A DNA stretch of 64,000 nt from Shewanella algidipiscicola (lineage in GTDB: Bacteria > Pseudomonadota > Gammaproteobacteria > Enterobacterales > Shewanellaceae): contig NZ_QPQT01000004.1 in assembly GCF_003605125.1 (NCBI RefSeq), positions 186,001-250,000 on the forward strand. Direction: 5' to 3'. The position numbers were made by a program, and so were the translations under genes. Shown here piece by piece: positions 47,369 through 56,482 of this stretch (position 1 is its first letter; every line of letters starts with the position of its first letter). The notes under the pieces are model-generated. The model had not been told where the DNA came from, made no database searches, and saw only the letters and a list, made by a program, of their open reading frames with translations.

Positions 47369-49405
47369 GTGATCAAAACAAGAAATACTAAAATCGCGAT
47401 TATCATCAGTAGCCTACTATCAAGCCAAGCTGTACTAGCTAATGAAGCTAATGACGTTTTTTCACTTGGTGAAATTGTTGTTTCAGAGCAGACAGGTGTA
47501 AAAGATATTGCTATCAATAACACAATGACAGCAGAGCAAATTGAACTTATTGGCGCCAAAACGGCTGCGGATGCACTGGACTATGTTCCTGGTGTACACG
47601 TTGCTCAGTCGAGTAAAGGTGAGAAATTTTTAACTATTCAGGGCTTTGAGCAAGATAAAGTGCTTATTCTGCTTGATGGTGTGCCATATTATGAAACTAA
47701 CTATGGCCAGTTAGATCTTAATCAAATCCCTGCCAATATCATTGCCAAAATTGATGTAGTGAAAGGCGCCTCTTCAGTGCTTTATGGCCCAAATGGAATG
47801 GGCGGTGTGGTCAATATTATCACTAAGAAAGGCCAAGAAGGTATCAGTGGTGATCTTAATGCATCATTTGGGCAAATGGGACAAAACCATCAAGCAGGTT
47901 CTATCAGCTTAGGCAAAGATGGTTTTAGCTTATTTGCATCAGTCGATCACCGTGGTCGTGATGCAATGCGTATGTCTAATGACTTTGAGCCTGTACTTTC
48001 AGACATTAAAAATAAATTTGGTGATTTACCAAAGCGGATGGTTGTTGAAGACGGCGGTAAGCGCGAAAACTCTGCTTATGAATCGACTAATATCTGGGTA
48101 CGTGGTGGTTACGCCAATGAAAGCACAGAGCTTTTTGCTAGTGTATTCAGCTTAGATTCTGATCGTGAGCTTCCTTATAACACCCGTTATAACAAAGTAT
48201 TTAGTGATTTTAGTAGTTTTGCCGATATCTCTGAATATAAAGATACTGGTATGGATTTAAGCGGTTTACACCGCGTAAATGACTGGCTAACAGTGCGTGC
48301 ATTAGGTTATTACCACATGCATAACGACAGCTATGATTCATACGATAATCCAGATAAAGACCTTAAGTTAGCGACAAGTAGCTACAGCGATTACACCGCA
48401 GGTGGCGCTCTGTTTACTGATATGGCATTAGCGGATTGGAATAGCTTAAGCCTGTCAGTTAACTATAAAAATGATGTACACAAAAAGAAGAATGTTGCTT
48501 ACGTTGATGTAGGTCGCTCTCATGGATATGAACGCTCTCAATTAGATACTATCAGTGTTGCAGCAGAAGATACCATGACCTTTGGCGCGCTAAATGTGGT
48601 CGCTGGTATTGCTTGGCATAAACAAACGATTGTTGAAGATCGCGGTAATGATGCTACGCCGGGTGAAGATGGTTCAGATACCTTAGATCCAATGCTTGGT
48701 ATGAGTTATACCTTCGACAATGCGGGTCTAGTTTATGGTTCTATCGCGCAAAAGACCCGTTTTGCTACCTTCACTGAGATGTTTGACGATACTGGCGCCC
48801 GTCACGATCTTAAGCCTGAACGCAACACTAGTTACACCTTAGGCTGGAAAAATGACTTTAGCCATCAGTTGTTAAATAGCATTGACGTGGGTCTGTTCTA
48901 TCACGATATTACTGACAAGATTGTTGAAACTTATCTGCCGGATCCAAATGATCCGAATTGGGATCTAGAAGTTTACCAAAACATCGGTAAGTCAGAGTTT
49001 TACGGTATTGAGATCACGACGCTAAGCCAGCTAACGGAAAATATCAGTCTGTCACTGGATTACACCTATACTCACGCACGTAACAAGAGCGAAAACCGCG
49101 ACTCAGATTACTTCCGTGATATTCCAAAAGACTCTGTCACAGCGATTGTTAACTGGTATCAGCCTAGGTTAGATATCGATAGTAATCTACGCGTACGCTA
49201 TCGTACTGATATCCTGATCGATGAACGCTCACAAGAGTGGGAGTCAGATACATTAACTATCGATATGGGAATTAAAAAGGCGATTACACCACAGTTTTCT
49301 GCTTACATGAATCTTAACAACTTACTCGATGAGTCACACTACGAAGGATACGGCCAGCCAAATGAAGGTCGTTCTTATGAAGTTGGCGTAAAGTACCGCT
49401 TCTAA
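47369..49405 (+). CDS. TonB-dependent outer-membrane receptor
   Basis: 678 aa from GTG 47369, GGAG six bases upstream. A signal peptide ending near SQAVLANE is followed by the TonB-box-like SLGEIVVSEQTG. The plug domain contains DALDYVPGVHVAQSSKGEKF, ILLDGVPYYE and VVKGASSVLYGPNGMGGVVNI, all standard for the family. The barrel ends in ...RSYEVGVKYRF with terminal Phe. It resembles the CirA/BtuB-like branch in size. I see no FRAP/NPNL heme box, so the ligand stays open. First gene of the long coupled operon that carries its own ABC importer and TonB complex. Confidence 0.93.
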   Translation: MIKTRNTKIAIIISSLLSSQAVLANEANDVFSLGEIVVSEQTGVKDIAINNTMTAEQIELIGAKTAADALDYVPGVHVAQSSKGEKFLTIQGFEQDKVLILLDGVPYYETNYGQLDLNQIPANIIAKIDVVKGASSVLYGPNGMGGVVNIITKKGQEGISGDLNASFGQMGQNHQAGSISLGKDGFSLFASVDHRGRDAMRMSNDFEPVLSDIKNKFGDLPKRMVVEDGGKRENSAYESTNIWVRGGYANESTELFASVFSLDSDRELPYNTRYNKVFSDFSSFADISEYKDTGMDLSGLHRVNDWLTVRALGYYHMHNDSYDSYDNPDKDLKLATSSYSDYTAGGALFTDMALADWNSLSLSVNYKNDVHKKKNVAYVDVGRSHGYERSQLDTISVAAEDTMTFGALNVVAGIAWHKQTIVEDRGNDATPGEDGSDTLDPMLGMSYTFDNAGLVYGSIAQKTRFATFTEMFDDTGARHDLKPERNTSYTLGWKNDFSHQLLNSIDVGLFYHDITDKIVETYLPDPNDPNWDLEVYQNIGKSEFYGIEITTLSQLTENISLSLDYTYTHARNKSENRDSDYFRDIPKDSVTAIVNWYQPRLDIDSNLRVRYRTDILIDERSQEWESDTLTIDMGIKKAITPQFSAYMNLNNLLDESHYEGYGQPNEGRSYEVGVKYRF

Positions 49406-49414
49406 GGAATAGGA

Positions 49415-50413
49415 ATGTTAAACAGACTATTTAGTGCTGTTGTCATTCTCCTTTGTGGTCTTTCAAGTGTATCGGCAACGCCGATACACTTGGTCGATCA
49501 ACAAGGCCGTGAGGTGGTGCTGCAACAGCCTGCCTCACGCATTGTGACGACCTTTACCCCCGCAAACCTGTTTGCTCTTAGTCTTGGTCTTGAAGACCAA
49601 CTTGTAGGAATTGGCGGTAGCACCAAGTACTCGCCATTCATTAATCGTATTTTAGGCGAGCGCGATCCTTTGGTGATCGGCAGTCGTTCGGCTGGAACCA
49701 GTTTAGAAACCATCGTCGCTTTAAAGCCTGATTTGGTTTTAGTTTTTGGCAAAAAAGATGGCTACCGACTGGCAGATCGTCTTAGCTCATTAGGTATAGC
49801 TAGCTTGGTTATTCAACCTGAAAGCTTTAAAGACAGTGAGCTTGTGCTATCGCTATTAGCAAAAGCCACCGGCACCGAAGACAAGGCGGCTAAGATAGCA
49901 GCTGAAAACCAGCGCTTAGCCGAGATTATCCAAACTGGACTTAAAGGGCTTAGTGACGATCAATACTTACGTGCATATTACGCCAATAGTTCAGATCTAT
50001 ACCGCACCGCGAGTGAGCAGATGTTTCAACATCAGTTAATGGCTGTTGCTGGCATCAATAATGTCGCTACAGGTGTACCGGGTTTTTACCCTAAAGTGAA
50101 TGCGGAGCAGCTACTACTTTGGCAACCGCAACTATTAGTGCGTGAATCTAATGATTCAACCAAAGTTGATGAACAACTTAAAAAATCATTGATGACACAA
50201 ATCGCTGAGTTACCGCAGATCAAAATACCTAATGGTAGCTTCTGGGATATGCCGTCACCAATGGCAATGGCTGGTGCACTCTATATTGCTGCTAACGCTT
50301 ACCCTGAACGATTTAAAAACATCGATTTAGATGCCGAAATAGCCCATTACTATCAAGTCGCTTTTGGTGATGCTTGCCTCTCGCCTCTGCAAGAGACGAG
50401 TCAATGTTTATAG
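49415..50413 (+). CDS. periplasmic binding protein of a FecB/BtuF-type ABC importer
   Basis: 332 aa with a signal peptide (LFSAVVILLCGLSSVSA) and GGAATAGGA before the ATG. The mature start TPIHLVDQQGREVVLQQPASRIVTT is the classic beginning of cluster A-III binding proteins for siderophores, heme, cobalamin or molybdate. LETIVALKPDLVLVFG and NAEQLLLWQPQLLVRES are the two lobe strands, and a long helix linker is in between. The ligand pocket cannot be read off. It overlaps the permease gene, which is the next in the operon. Confidence 0.9.
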   Translation: MLNRLFSAVVILLCGLSSVSATPIHLVDQQGREVVLQQPASRIVTTFTPANLFALSLGLEDQLVGIGGSTKYSPFINRILGERDPLVIGSRSAGTSLETIVALKPDLVLVFGKKDGYRLADRLSSLGIASLVIQPESFKDSELVLSLLAKATGTEDKAAKIAAENQRLAEIIQTGLKGLSDDQYLRAYYANSSDLYRTASEQMFQHQLMAVAGINNVATGVPGFYPKVNAEQLLLWQPQLLVRESNDSTKVDEQLKKSLMTQIAELPQIKIPNGSFWDMPSPMAMAGALYIAANAYPERFKNIDLDAEIAHYYQVAFGDACLSPLQETSQCL

Positions 50414-51450
50414 CTAAAGGACGCACTTTTCAGCCGGTTAAGTGGCTGGGCATTGCCATTGTTGTAGGCTTGGTAGGCCTTTGCGCGGGACGCTTTTCGA
50501 TTAACTCAAGCGACTTATTCAGTGCGATTCAAAAACTGCCCTCTGTACTAAGCAGCTTAATACTTGCAGGGCAAGTGCCGGATAACTTAACCCAAGAAGA
50601 AAGGGTCATTCTGCTTATTCGTTTTCCACGTTTACTAACCGCTCTGATTGTTGGTGCTGGTCTTGCTGTATCAGGCGCCGTGTATCAGGGGGTGTTTCGT
50701 AACCCGCTGGTGTCACCTGATATTTTAGGCGTCGCATCGGGCTGTATGTTTGGCGCAGCGATGGGACTTATTTTACCGGGCAGCAGTTGGTTGATGGTGC
50801 AGTTATTGGCATTTGTTTGTGGCTTAGCAGCCGCTTGTGCGGCGATGTTCATGGCCAAGCGCTTTGGTAGCAACAGTCTGCTATTGATGATTATGACCGG
50901 GATTATTGTCGGCTCGATATTTGGCGCAGGGTTGACCATGTTAAAAGCCTTAGCTGATCCCTATGGAGAGCTGCCAGCGATTGTATTTTGGCTAATGGGA
51001 TCACTATCGGTAAGCAGTTGGAGCACGGTTGCGCAGCTGATAGTGCCTGTGGCCTTAGGTTATGGACTTATTCATACATTGCGATATCGCCTCAACGTGC
51101 TTTGCTTAGGCGATCATCAATGCCGCAGCCTTGGGGTAGAACCAGCAAGACTGCGTATGGTGCTGATAGTGATTAGCTCTTTCATTGTGGCCTCATGTGT
51201 CGCAACTGTTGGTTCCGTCGCTTGGATTGGCCTAGTGGTGCCACATATGGTGCGTACCTTCACAGGCGCTAACAATATGCGATTGATTCCGCTATCGACT
51301 GCGGTTGGCGCCATCTTTTTGCTGCTAGCAGATAGCGTTGCAAGGGCGAGTTTTAGCATGGAGATCCCGATTGGCATTGTGACCTCGCTGGTTGGTGCAC
51401 CTTTGTTCGCCTTTTTGCTGTTTCGTTTTCGTCAGGGAGGCGCTTATTAA
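50404..51450 (+). CDS. FecCD-type ABC permease
   Basis: 348 aa from ATG 50404, whose start overlaps the binding-protein stop; the longer TTG start at 50374 is less likely. About nine to ten hydrophobic helices. RFPRLLTALIVGAGLAVSGAVYQGVFRNPLVSPDILGVASG is the signature of FecCD/BtuC permeases, and GSVAWIGLVVPHMVRTFTG is their late cytoplasmic loop that docks the ATPase. It forms the inner-membrane channel for the substrate delivered by the receptor and binding protein. It ends in TAATG with the fused ATPase gene. Confidence 0.93.
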   Translation: MFIAKGRTFQPVKWLGIAIVVGLVGLCAGRFSINSSDLFSAIQKLPSVLSSLILAGQVPDNLTQEERVILLIRFPRLLTALIVGAGLAVSGAVYQGVFRNPLVSPDILGVASGCMFGAAMGLILPGSSWLMVQLLAFVCGLAAACAAMFMAKRFGSNSLLLMIMTGIIVGSIFGAGLTMLKALADPYGELPAIVFWLMGSLSVSSWSTVAQLIVPVALGYGLIHTLRYRLNVLCLGDHQCRSLGVEPARLRMVLIVISSFIVASCVATVGSVAWIGLVVPHMVRTFTGANNMRLIPLSTAVGAIFLLLADSVARASFSMEIPIGIVTSLVGAPLFAFLLFRFRQGGAY

Positions 51451-52781
51451 TGCTATCTGTTGAAAATGTGAGTTTTTCTGTTGCTGACAAGCAACTATTA
51501 CAAGATGTCAGTTTTGAACTAGCTGCGGGTGAGTTTTTGGCGATTTTAGGCGCTAACGGTGCAGGCAAGACGACCTTAATTAACTGCCTATGTGGTTTAA
51601 ACCAACCGAGCCAAGGTCAGGTCAGTCTTAATTCGCGTCCTTTAAATAATATGAACCGCGCAGAGATCGCGCAATTGATGGCCTTGGTGCCACAACAGCA
51701 AGAAACCGCCTTTGCATTTACTGCGCTCGAGATGGTAGTGATGGGGCGCACGCCGTTTCTATCAACTTTTGAGTCCCCGTCAGAGCAAGATATCCACGAC
51801 GCTAAAAGAGTCATGCAGTTACTCGATGTTGGCGGCTTAGCCAAGGCGGACTACAACCGCCTATCTGGTGGCGAGCGTCAGCTAGTACTGTTAGCCAGAG
51901 CACTGTTTCAGAGTGAGCAATTGTTGCTACTCGATGAACCGACTAATCACCTTGACTATCGTAATAAATTTCAAATCCTTTCTCAGGTAAAGCGCTGCTG
52001 CGTTGAATCTAATACCGCTGTGATTGCCATCTTACACGATCCAAATTTAGCCCAGCTATACGCCGATAAAGTACTGCTATTGGAGCACGGCAAGGTATTG
52101 GATTATGGCGAGCGTAGCGCCGTGATGACCAGTAAAAATATCAGTCGACTCTATGGCTTGGCAACGGCCAGTTATCAAGTCGCCTCGCAGGAGTTTTTTA
52201 TGCCGCAAAATGTATTGGGGTTGAGTCTCAGCAAAGTGCTAATTGTTACCGGTGAAAGCGGTAGTGGTAAAACCACCGCTTTAGCAGCACTCATTGAGCA
52301 GTGCCAACAAAAACAGCTGCCATTAAAAGGCATGCTTTGCCCTGGTGTGATGAAAAATGGTCGTCGTTTTAGTAGTGATATTGTCGATATAGCGACGGGA
52401 GAACGTTGTCTATTTGGTCATCGTACTGGTGTGCTAGATAAGAAAACCGGCACACGTTTTAGTTTTACTGAAGCCGGATTGGCCCTAGGTTTACAGGCCC
52501 TTGATCATAATAACTTTAACCAAGGTGATATCTGTATTGTCGATGAAATTGGGCCGATGGAGCTTGGTGGACAAGGTTTTGGTAAGCAAATCGCGCCACT
52601 ACTCGCAGTGGCAAATAGCCGTCATATTTGGGTGGTGCGTCCAAACTTGATTGAGCAAGTTTGTCGCCATTGGTCCCTGCATAACCCAGAGGTTATCGGT
52701 ATTGAAGATAGCGATTTATCCCGAAAACTAATGCAGTTTATCAGCGCTGATAATCTTGCCCTTGTAGGTGAGCAAGGCTAA
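51450..52781 (+). CDS. ABC transporter ATPase fused to a THEP1-like NTPase
   Basis: 443 aa. Residues of about 1-250 are a complete FecE/BtuD-type ABC ATPase: Walker A GANGAGKT, signature LSGGERQ, Walker B LLLLDEPT and the switch His in AILHDP. From about residue 260 a second P-loop domain starts: VLIVTGESGSGKTTAL is its Walker A, TGERCLFGHRTG follows, and VDEIGPMELGGQGF near 363 is the hallmark of THEP1-type nucleoside triphosphatases. THEP1 proteins hydrolyse NTPs, and their role is unknown. A single ribosome site and no internal stop argue for a real fusion. The next gene begins in TAATG. Confidence 0.9.
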   Translation: MLSVENVSFSVADKQLLQDVSFELAAGEFLAILGANGAGKTTLINCLCGLNQPSQGQVSLNSRPLNNMNRAEIAQLMALVPQQQETAFAFTALEMVVMGRTPFLSTFESPSEQDIHDAKRVMQLLDVGGLAKADYNRLSGGERQLVLLARALFQSEQLLLLDEPTNHLDYRNKFQILSQVKRCCVESNTAVIAILHDPNLAQLYADKVLLLEHGKVLDYGERSAVMTSKNISRLYGLATASYQVASQEFFMPQNVLGLSLSKVLIVTGESGSGKTTALAALIEQCQQKQLPLKGMLCPGVMKNGRRFSSDIVDIATGERCLFGHRTGVLDKKTGTRFSFTEAGLALGLQALDHNNFNQGDICIVDEIGPMELGGQGFGKQIAPLLAVANSRHIWVVRPNLIEQVCRHWSLHNPEVIGIEDSDLSRKLMQFISADNLALVGEQG

Positions 52782-53473
52782 TGAACGATGTCAGTTTAAA
52801 TCAAACGAGCTTGCTTGAACAAAATTTTATTATTGCCCGCCTAGCCGGTTTGGTCGTGCTAGCTTTATCCGTTATGGCGCTTATCTTGTTCAATGCTAAT
52901 AGCCTGTTGTTTCCAGGCAGTAGCGTGACAACATACTTAGTGGTAACTGCCATTGCCAGCTCGCTTTCGGTTTGTGTCTTACCTATCCGTAGTGGTATAC
53001 AGGCTCGCTATGCATGGATAGTGAGTGGCTTGGGGCTATTGTTACTTATCTACAGTAAAACACTTGAGCCACCAATGGGTGATAGTGCCATGCTAACTTC
53101 ACTTTGGGCGCAGCTTTTCTTCCTTTCTCGACCTATTGCGCTGGGCTTAGCTATTGCAGCTTGTGTCGGTTACTTGTTGCATGCATTTGGTCGTGATGCG
53201 CGATTAGAGAGTCATAGCCACCTATTGAGTCTTCTTGCTGGTACAGCGTTTCTTGGTGGAGAAATCGCGGGTAGCTATTGGGCATTTATCGGCTGGGGGC
53301 GTAGTTGGAGCTGGAGTGGGCACTTCTTTTTCTCAGCCCTGACATACCTGTTATTTATCTTAGTGTTTCACTTACCTAAAGCTTGGTTTGCGAATGGCAA
53401 AGCTTTGGCGTTAGGTAAGGCCGCGGTGCTTGGCTTTATTTGCGTATTGATGTTGGGGTATCGTCTGTTATGA
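52781..53473 (+). CDS. CcsA/CcmC-like membrane protein
   Basis: 230 aa, about six hydrophobic helices. The segment FLGGEIAGSYWAFIGWGRSWSWSGHFFFSALTYLLFILVFH resembles the tryptophan-rich WWD region and flanking helices of heme-handling CcsA/CcmC proteins (normally GxxWAxxxWGxxWxWD). Here the WD is replaced by WS. Histidines that could ligate heme sit in LLHAFG, ESHSHL, SGHFF and VFHL. In cytochrome c maturation such proteins bind heme at the periplasmic side. It is paired with a ResB-like gene directly downstream (ATGA overlap), as in CcsBA systems. Heme binding is inference. Confidence 0.6.
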   Translation: MNDVSLNQTSLLEQNFIIARLAGLVVLALSVMALILFNANSLLFPGSSVTTYLVVTAIASSLSVCVLPIRSGIQARYAWIVSGLGLLLLIYSKTLEPPMGDSAMLTSLWAQLFFLSRPIALGLAIAACVGYLLHAFGRDARLESHSHLLSLLAGTAFLGGEIAGSYWAFIGWGRSWSWSGHFFFSALTYLLFILVFHLPKAWFANGKALALGKAAVLGFICVLMLGYRLL

Positions 53474-54297
53474 CTATGAACTGGTTGTTTTCAATGCGGC
53501 TAGCTTTTGTGCTGCTATTGTTGTTGTCAGTGTGGTTTGCGCTTGGCGTTGCGATGAGTGAGCAAGATGTTTACCGCCAAGTGCTGCGCTCACTGAATGA
53601 TTTACCTATGTTGCAATGGATGCAAAGCTTAGCCGCAGCGCCTCTAGTGGCAAGTTGGCTTGCGGGCCTATTTGGTTTGATGTTTTTACTTGGATTAAAC
53701 ACTGCACTTTGTTCTTGGCGCGATCTGCTACCGACTTGGCGACATAAGCGCTGGCGTAGCCCACGGATCATGATGCTACCGATTCATATCCTGACCTTAT
53801 TGGTGTTTATCTTCCACGGTGTCGATTTAGTGTTTATTCATGGCCACGACAGCGTTGTGCTGCATCAAGGTGAACGTTTTAACAATGGGCGTTACCAAAT
53901 TGAGTTAGTCAAAGTTGATTATCGCAACGATGTCAGCCAAATCATTGAAGATGAAAAAGGTTTTAGCCCCGCCGGACGTATTACTCGTCGCAGTGTCGAA
54001 GTATTCGATCCGCGCATTAATAATGCTTACTTTGAGGTAAGCAATGGCGAGCAGACTGTCAGTGGTCATGCCGGTTTCCTGCGTCCATTTAACTGGGGGG
54101 ACTTGTATATCACAGTGACAGATTTTCGTGTGCCTTATCAACAAGAAGCCAAAGGCGTGCAAGTTAAGCTGTTAGCTGTACATAACCCACTGATTAACTA
54201 CTTTTTTATCTGTTATTGCCTATTACTGGTGAGTTTACTGTTGCAAGGGCTGGTGTTTTGGCGTCGCTCAATCAAAAAAGGGAGCCGAAAATGCTAG
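53470..54297 (+). CDS. ResB/Ccs1-like membrane protein (short)
   Basis: 275 aa from ATG 53470, which overlaps the stop of the CcsA-like gene. Two hydrophobic helices precede a charged loop: LAFVLLLLLSVWFALGVAMSE and GLFGLMFLLGLNTALCSWRDLLP, the latter resembling the NxxxCSxRR element of ResB. A third helix is around ILTLLVFIFHGVDLVFIH, followed by a periplasmic domain (DSVVLHQGERFNNGRYQIEL) and a last helix near the C-terminus. The layout is that of ResB/Ccs1 but much shorter. ResB carries the thiol and heme-binding side of system II cytochrome c synthases. Here it may form a membrane heme complex with the CcsA-like partner. Confidence 0.55.
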   Translation: MTMNWLFSMRLAFVLLLLLSVWFALGVAMSEQDVYRQVLRSLNDLPMLQWMQSLAAAPLVASWLAGLFGLMFLLGLNTALCSWRDLLPTWRHKRWRSPRIMMLPIHILTLLVFIFHGVDLVFIHGHDSVVLHQGERFNNGRYQIELVKVDYRNDVSQIIEDEKGFSPAGRITRRSVEVFDPRINNAYFEVSNGEQTVSGHAGFLRPFNWGDLYITVTDFRVPYQQEAKGVQVKLLAVHNPLINYFFICYCLLLVSLLLQGLVFWRRSIKKGSRKC

Positions 54298-55076
54298 CTC
54301 GAGTTTACATCAGTTTATTGGTCGCTTTAAGTGTATTGCCACTTGCAGTTAATGCGACTGCTGCAGCGACTGACTCAAGCAGTCAGTTAGCTGAACGCTG
54401 GCGCGAGCAAATACAACAACCTGTGATGCAATCTGTGCAGCTGGGCGAAGAGGCAGCAGCATGGCAACAGCAAAAAGCGCAGTCGCTGTCGCAGCAACAA
54501 CAAGACTTAGGTGAGCTTTATTGGACTGAGTATCAGCTGCAGAAGCAGCAAAGGTACTTAGCATCATTGCAAGCTGAGGTTACCCAGTTGCAGCAAGACA
54601 TTGCCACAATAACCGCATTAAAACAGGAGTTAGAGCCGCAGCTTGAGATCTGGTATGCCATGTTAGAGCGTCAAGTGAGCAGCGATCTTCCGTTTGACTT
54701 TGATGAGCGTAAGCGTCGCTTAGCATTTTTACGTAAAGCTATGGATAGCAATGATCTACCATTAGCCGAGCGTTTTAGGCGTTTACTCGATGTGATGACC
54801 ATAGAGGTTGCTTATGGCTATGGTCAAAAGCTGACTCAGGAGATTATCGCTATTGATGAACAGCCAGTGCAGGTGAACTTACTGCGTTTAGGGCGTTTAT
54901 CTTGGTTTTATATCACCCCTGACGAGCAGCATTTAGGTTGGTTTGATAATCAGTCTCGCCAGTGGCGGCCCTTACCTGTTGATCAACAAGGTGACATTAA
55001 AGTAGCCATGGCAATTACTGCTAATAAGCAGGTGGCACAGATAGTGAATCTTCCACTAGGAGGGCAAGAACAATGA
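54291..55076 (+). CDS. DUF3450 periplasmic coiled-coil protein
   Basis: 261 aa from ATG 54291 behind GGGAG; the longer frame upstream lies in the previous gene. A signal peptide (VYISLLVALSVLPLAVNA) precedes a long helix rich in Gln (about residues 25-110), for example WQQQKAQSLSQQQQDLGELYW and EVTQLQQDIATITALKQELEPQ, a coiled coil. The C-terminal part FDFDERKRRLAFLRKAMDS...AERFRRLLDVMTIEVAYG and GRLSWFYITPDEQHLGWFD is the DUF3450 core. DUF3450 genes usually stand just before the long ExbB (TtpC) of TonB2-type clusters, as here. Probably a periplasmic partner of that complex. Confidence 0.85.
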   Translation: MLARVYISLLVALSVLPLAVNATAAATDSSSQLAERWREQIQQPVMQSVQLGEEAAAWQQQKAQSLSQQQQDLGELYWTEYQLQKQQRYLASLQAEVTQLQQDIATITALKQELEPQLEIWYAMLERQVSSDLPFDFDERKRRLAFLRKAMDSNDLPLAERFRRLLDVMTIEVAYGYGQKLTQEIIAIDEQPVQVNLLRLGRLSWFYITPDEQHLGWFDNQSRQWRPLPVDQQGDIKVAMAITANKQVAQIVNLPLGGQEQ

Positions 55077-56482
55077 GAGCTGTGATTGCCATTTTACTTT
55101 TTAGTGCTTCTGCTCAGGTTTTTGCTCAAGGCCCAGTTGTTGCAAACACTACAGTGAATAAAACTGCTGGTAATTATCAGCAGCAAAAGGCGCAAATCGA
55201 TAAGAGAGTGGCTGATATCCGTCAGGAAAATAGTGCTTGGGAGCATCAATTAAAGCAAGAGATCGATGAGGTTAAATCTAACCAACAAGCGTTAAGCGCA
55301 AGGTTAGTCAGTAAACGCGCACAACTCGCTGTATTAAACGAGCAACTTGTCGCGCTTAATCTGCAAAAGCAGCAATTGACTAGCAGATATCAACTCGCTG
55401 TTGATGATATGCAGCTGGTGCAAGGCGCCTATCAAAAAGCGTTGAGTAGCTTATCGCAGCAATGGCAGCAAAGTCCTACCAGCTTAATTGAGCCGCAGCG
55501 AGAGCTAAGTTTAACGGCTGCTAAGGCTAGCTCTGGTTTTCCACGTTTGTCACAACTCAATGAGTTGATGACTTACGTCATCGACGATATGCAGATGACG
55601 GCTCAAGTCGCTAGTACTTCTGCGCCAATAAGCCAAGCTGATGGCAGTGTTAGCACACAAGAGCTACGAGTATTTGGTGGGCTAATGGCTGTAACCGATA
55701 CGGATTTACCTAATTTTATTGCCTTTACTGACAAACTACCTACCGCAATTAGGCCTGTTGATATCGATGTCAGTCAGCGGCTAAGAGCATGGTTAGATGG
55801 TGAAAGTCAGCTGTTGGCAATGGATTTGAGTCAAGGCAGAATGCTGCCAAGCTTGGCGCAAAAGCAAAGCGTTGGCCAATGGGTCAAAGATGGTGGTGAA
55901 GTGTTGTGGCCAATTCTTATTTTAGCTGCACTTGGCTTACTGATCGCCCTTTGGCGCGCGGTATTCTTGCTATATTGGCGTCCATTAGCCCAGCTTCAAA
56001 ACGATGATAGCGCTAAAGCAGATCTGCTAACGATTAAGCAGCAGCTACAGAGTATGTCTCGAGTGCCGGCAGCGAAAGTGCTAGCTAATGCCATTGTTGA
56101 AGGGAGCGGTGTTGAAGCAATGGATCAGCGGCTTAAGCAGTTAATGCTGAAACAGATAGCGCAGTTTGAACGAGGTCTTGGCTTTATTGCGTTACTCGCT
56201 GCCATGGCGCCAATGCTAGGTTTGCTGGGAACGGTTTCCGGCATGATTGAAACTTTCCAATCACTCACAGAGTTTGGCAATAGTGACCCTAAGTTGTTGT
56301 CGCAAGGGATCAGTAAGGCACTGATCACCACTCAAGCTGGCTTACTGGTAGCATTGCCATTGCTACTGCTGCATTACCCGTTAAAGCGCCGCGCCCAAGC
56401 TCTAAGTTTGAATATGGAGCAGCAATCAGCCTTGTTACTAGCGCTCAACCTTGAGCAAGGGGAAGGCCATGGCTCCAAGTAG
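55073..56482 (+). CDS. long MotA/TolQ/ExbB-family protein (TtpC-like)
   Basis: 469 aa. Signal peptide (AILLFSASAQVFA), a Gln-rich coiled coil at about 35-130 (QDIRQENSAWEHQLKQEIDE-type text), a periplasmic domain, a transmembrane segment near 280-300 (VLWPILILAALGLLIAL) and a C-terminal ExbB domain. The latter has GFIALLAAMAPMLGLLGTVSGMIETFQSL and SQGISKALITTQAGLLVALP, the proton-channel helices of the family. This is the organisation of TtpC in Vibrio TonB2 systems, needed along with ExbB2 and ExbD2. Start overlaps the previous stop (ATGA). Confidence 0.88.
   Translation: MRAVIAILLFSASAQVFAQGPVVANTTVNKTAGNYQQQKAQIDKRVADIRQENSAWEHQLKQEIDEVKSNQQALSARLVSKRAQLAVLNEQLVALNLQKQQLTSRYQLAVDDMQLVQGAYQKALSSLSQQWQQSPTSLIEPQRELSLTAAKASSGFPRLSQLNELMTYVIDDMQMTAQVASTSAPISQADGSVSTQELRVFGGLMAVTDTDLPNFIAFTDKLPTAIRPVDIDVSQRLRAWLDGESQLLAMDLSQGRMLPSLAQKQSVGQWVKDGGEVLWPILILAALGLLIALWRAVFLLYWRPLAQLQNDDSAKADLLTIKQQLQSMSRVPAAKVLANAIVEGSGVEAMDQRLKQLMLKQIAQFERGLGFIALLAAMAPMLGLLGTVSGMIETFQSLTEFGNSDPKLLSQGISKALITTQAGLLVALPLLLLHYPLKRRAQALSLNMEQQSALLLALNLEQGEGHGSK

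Noticed and set aside
52781..54297. Ordinary system II cytochrome c synthase
   Set aside because: Too short, WWD motif altered, and located inside a transport operon; Shewanella matures cytochromes c by system I.
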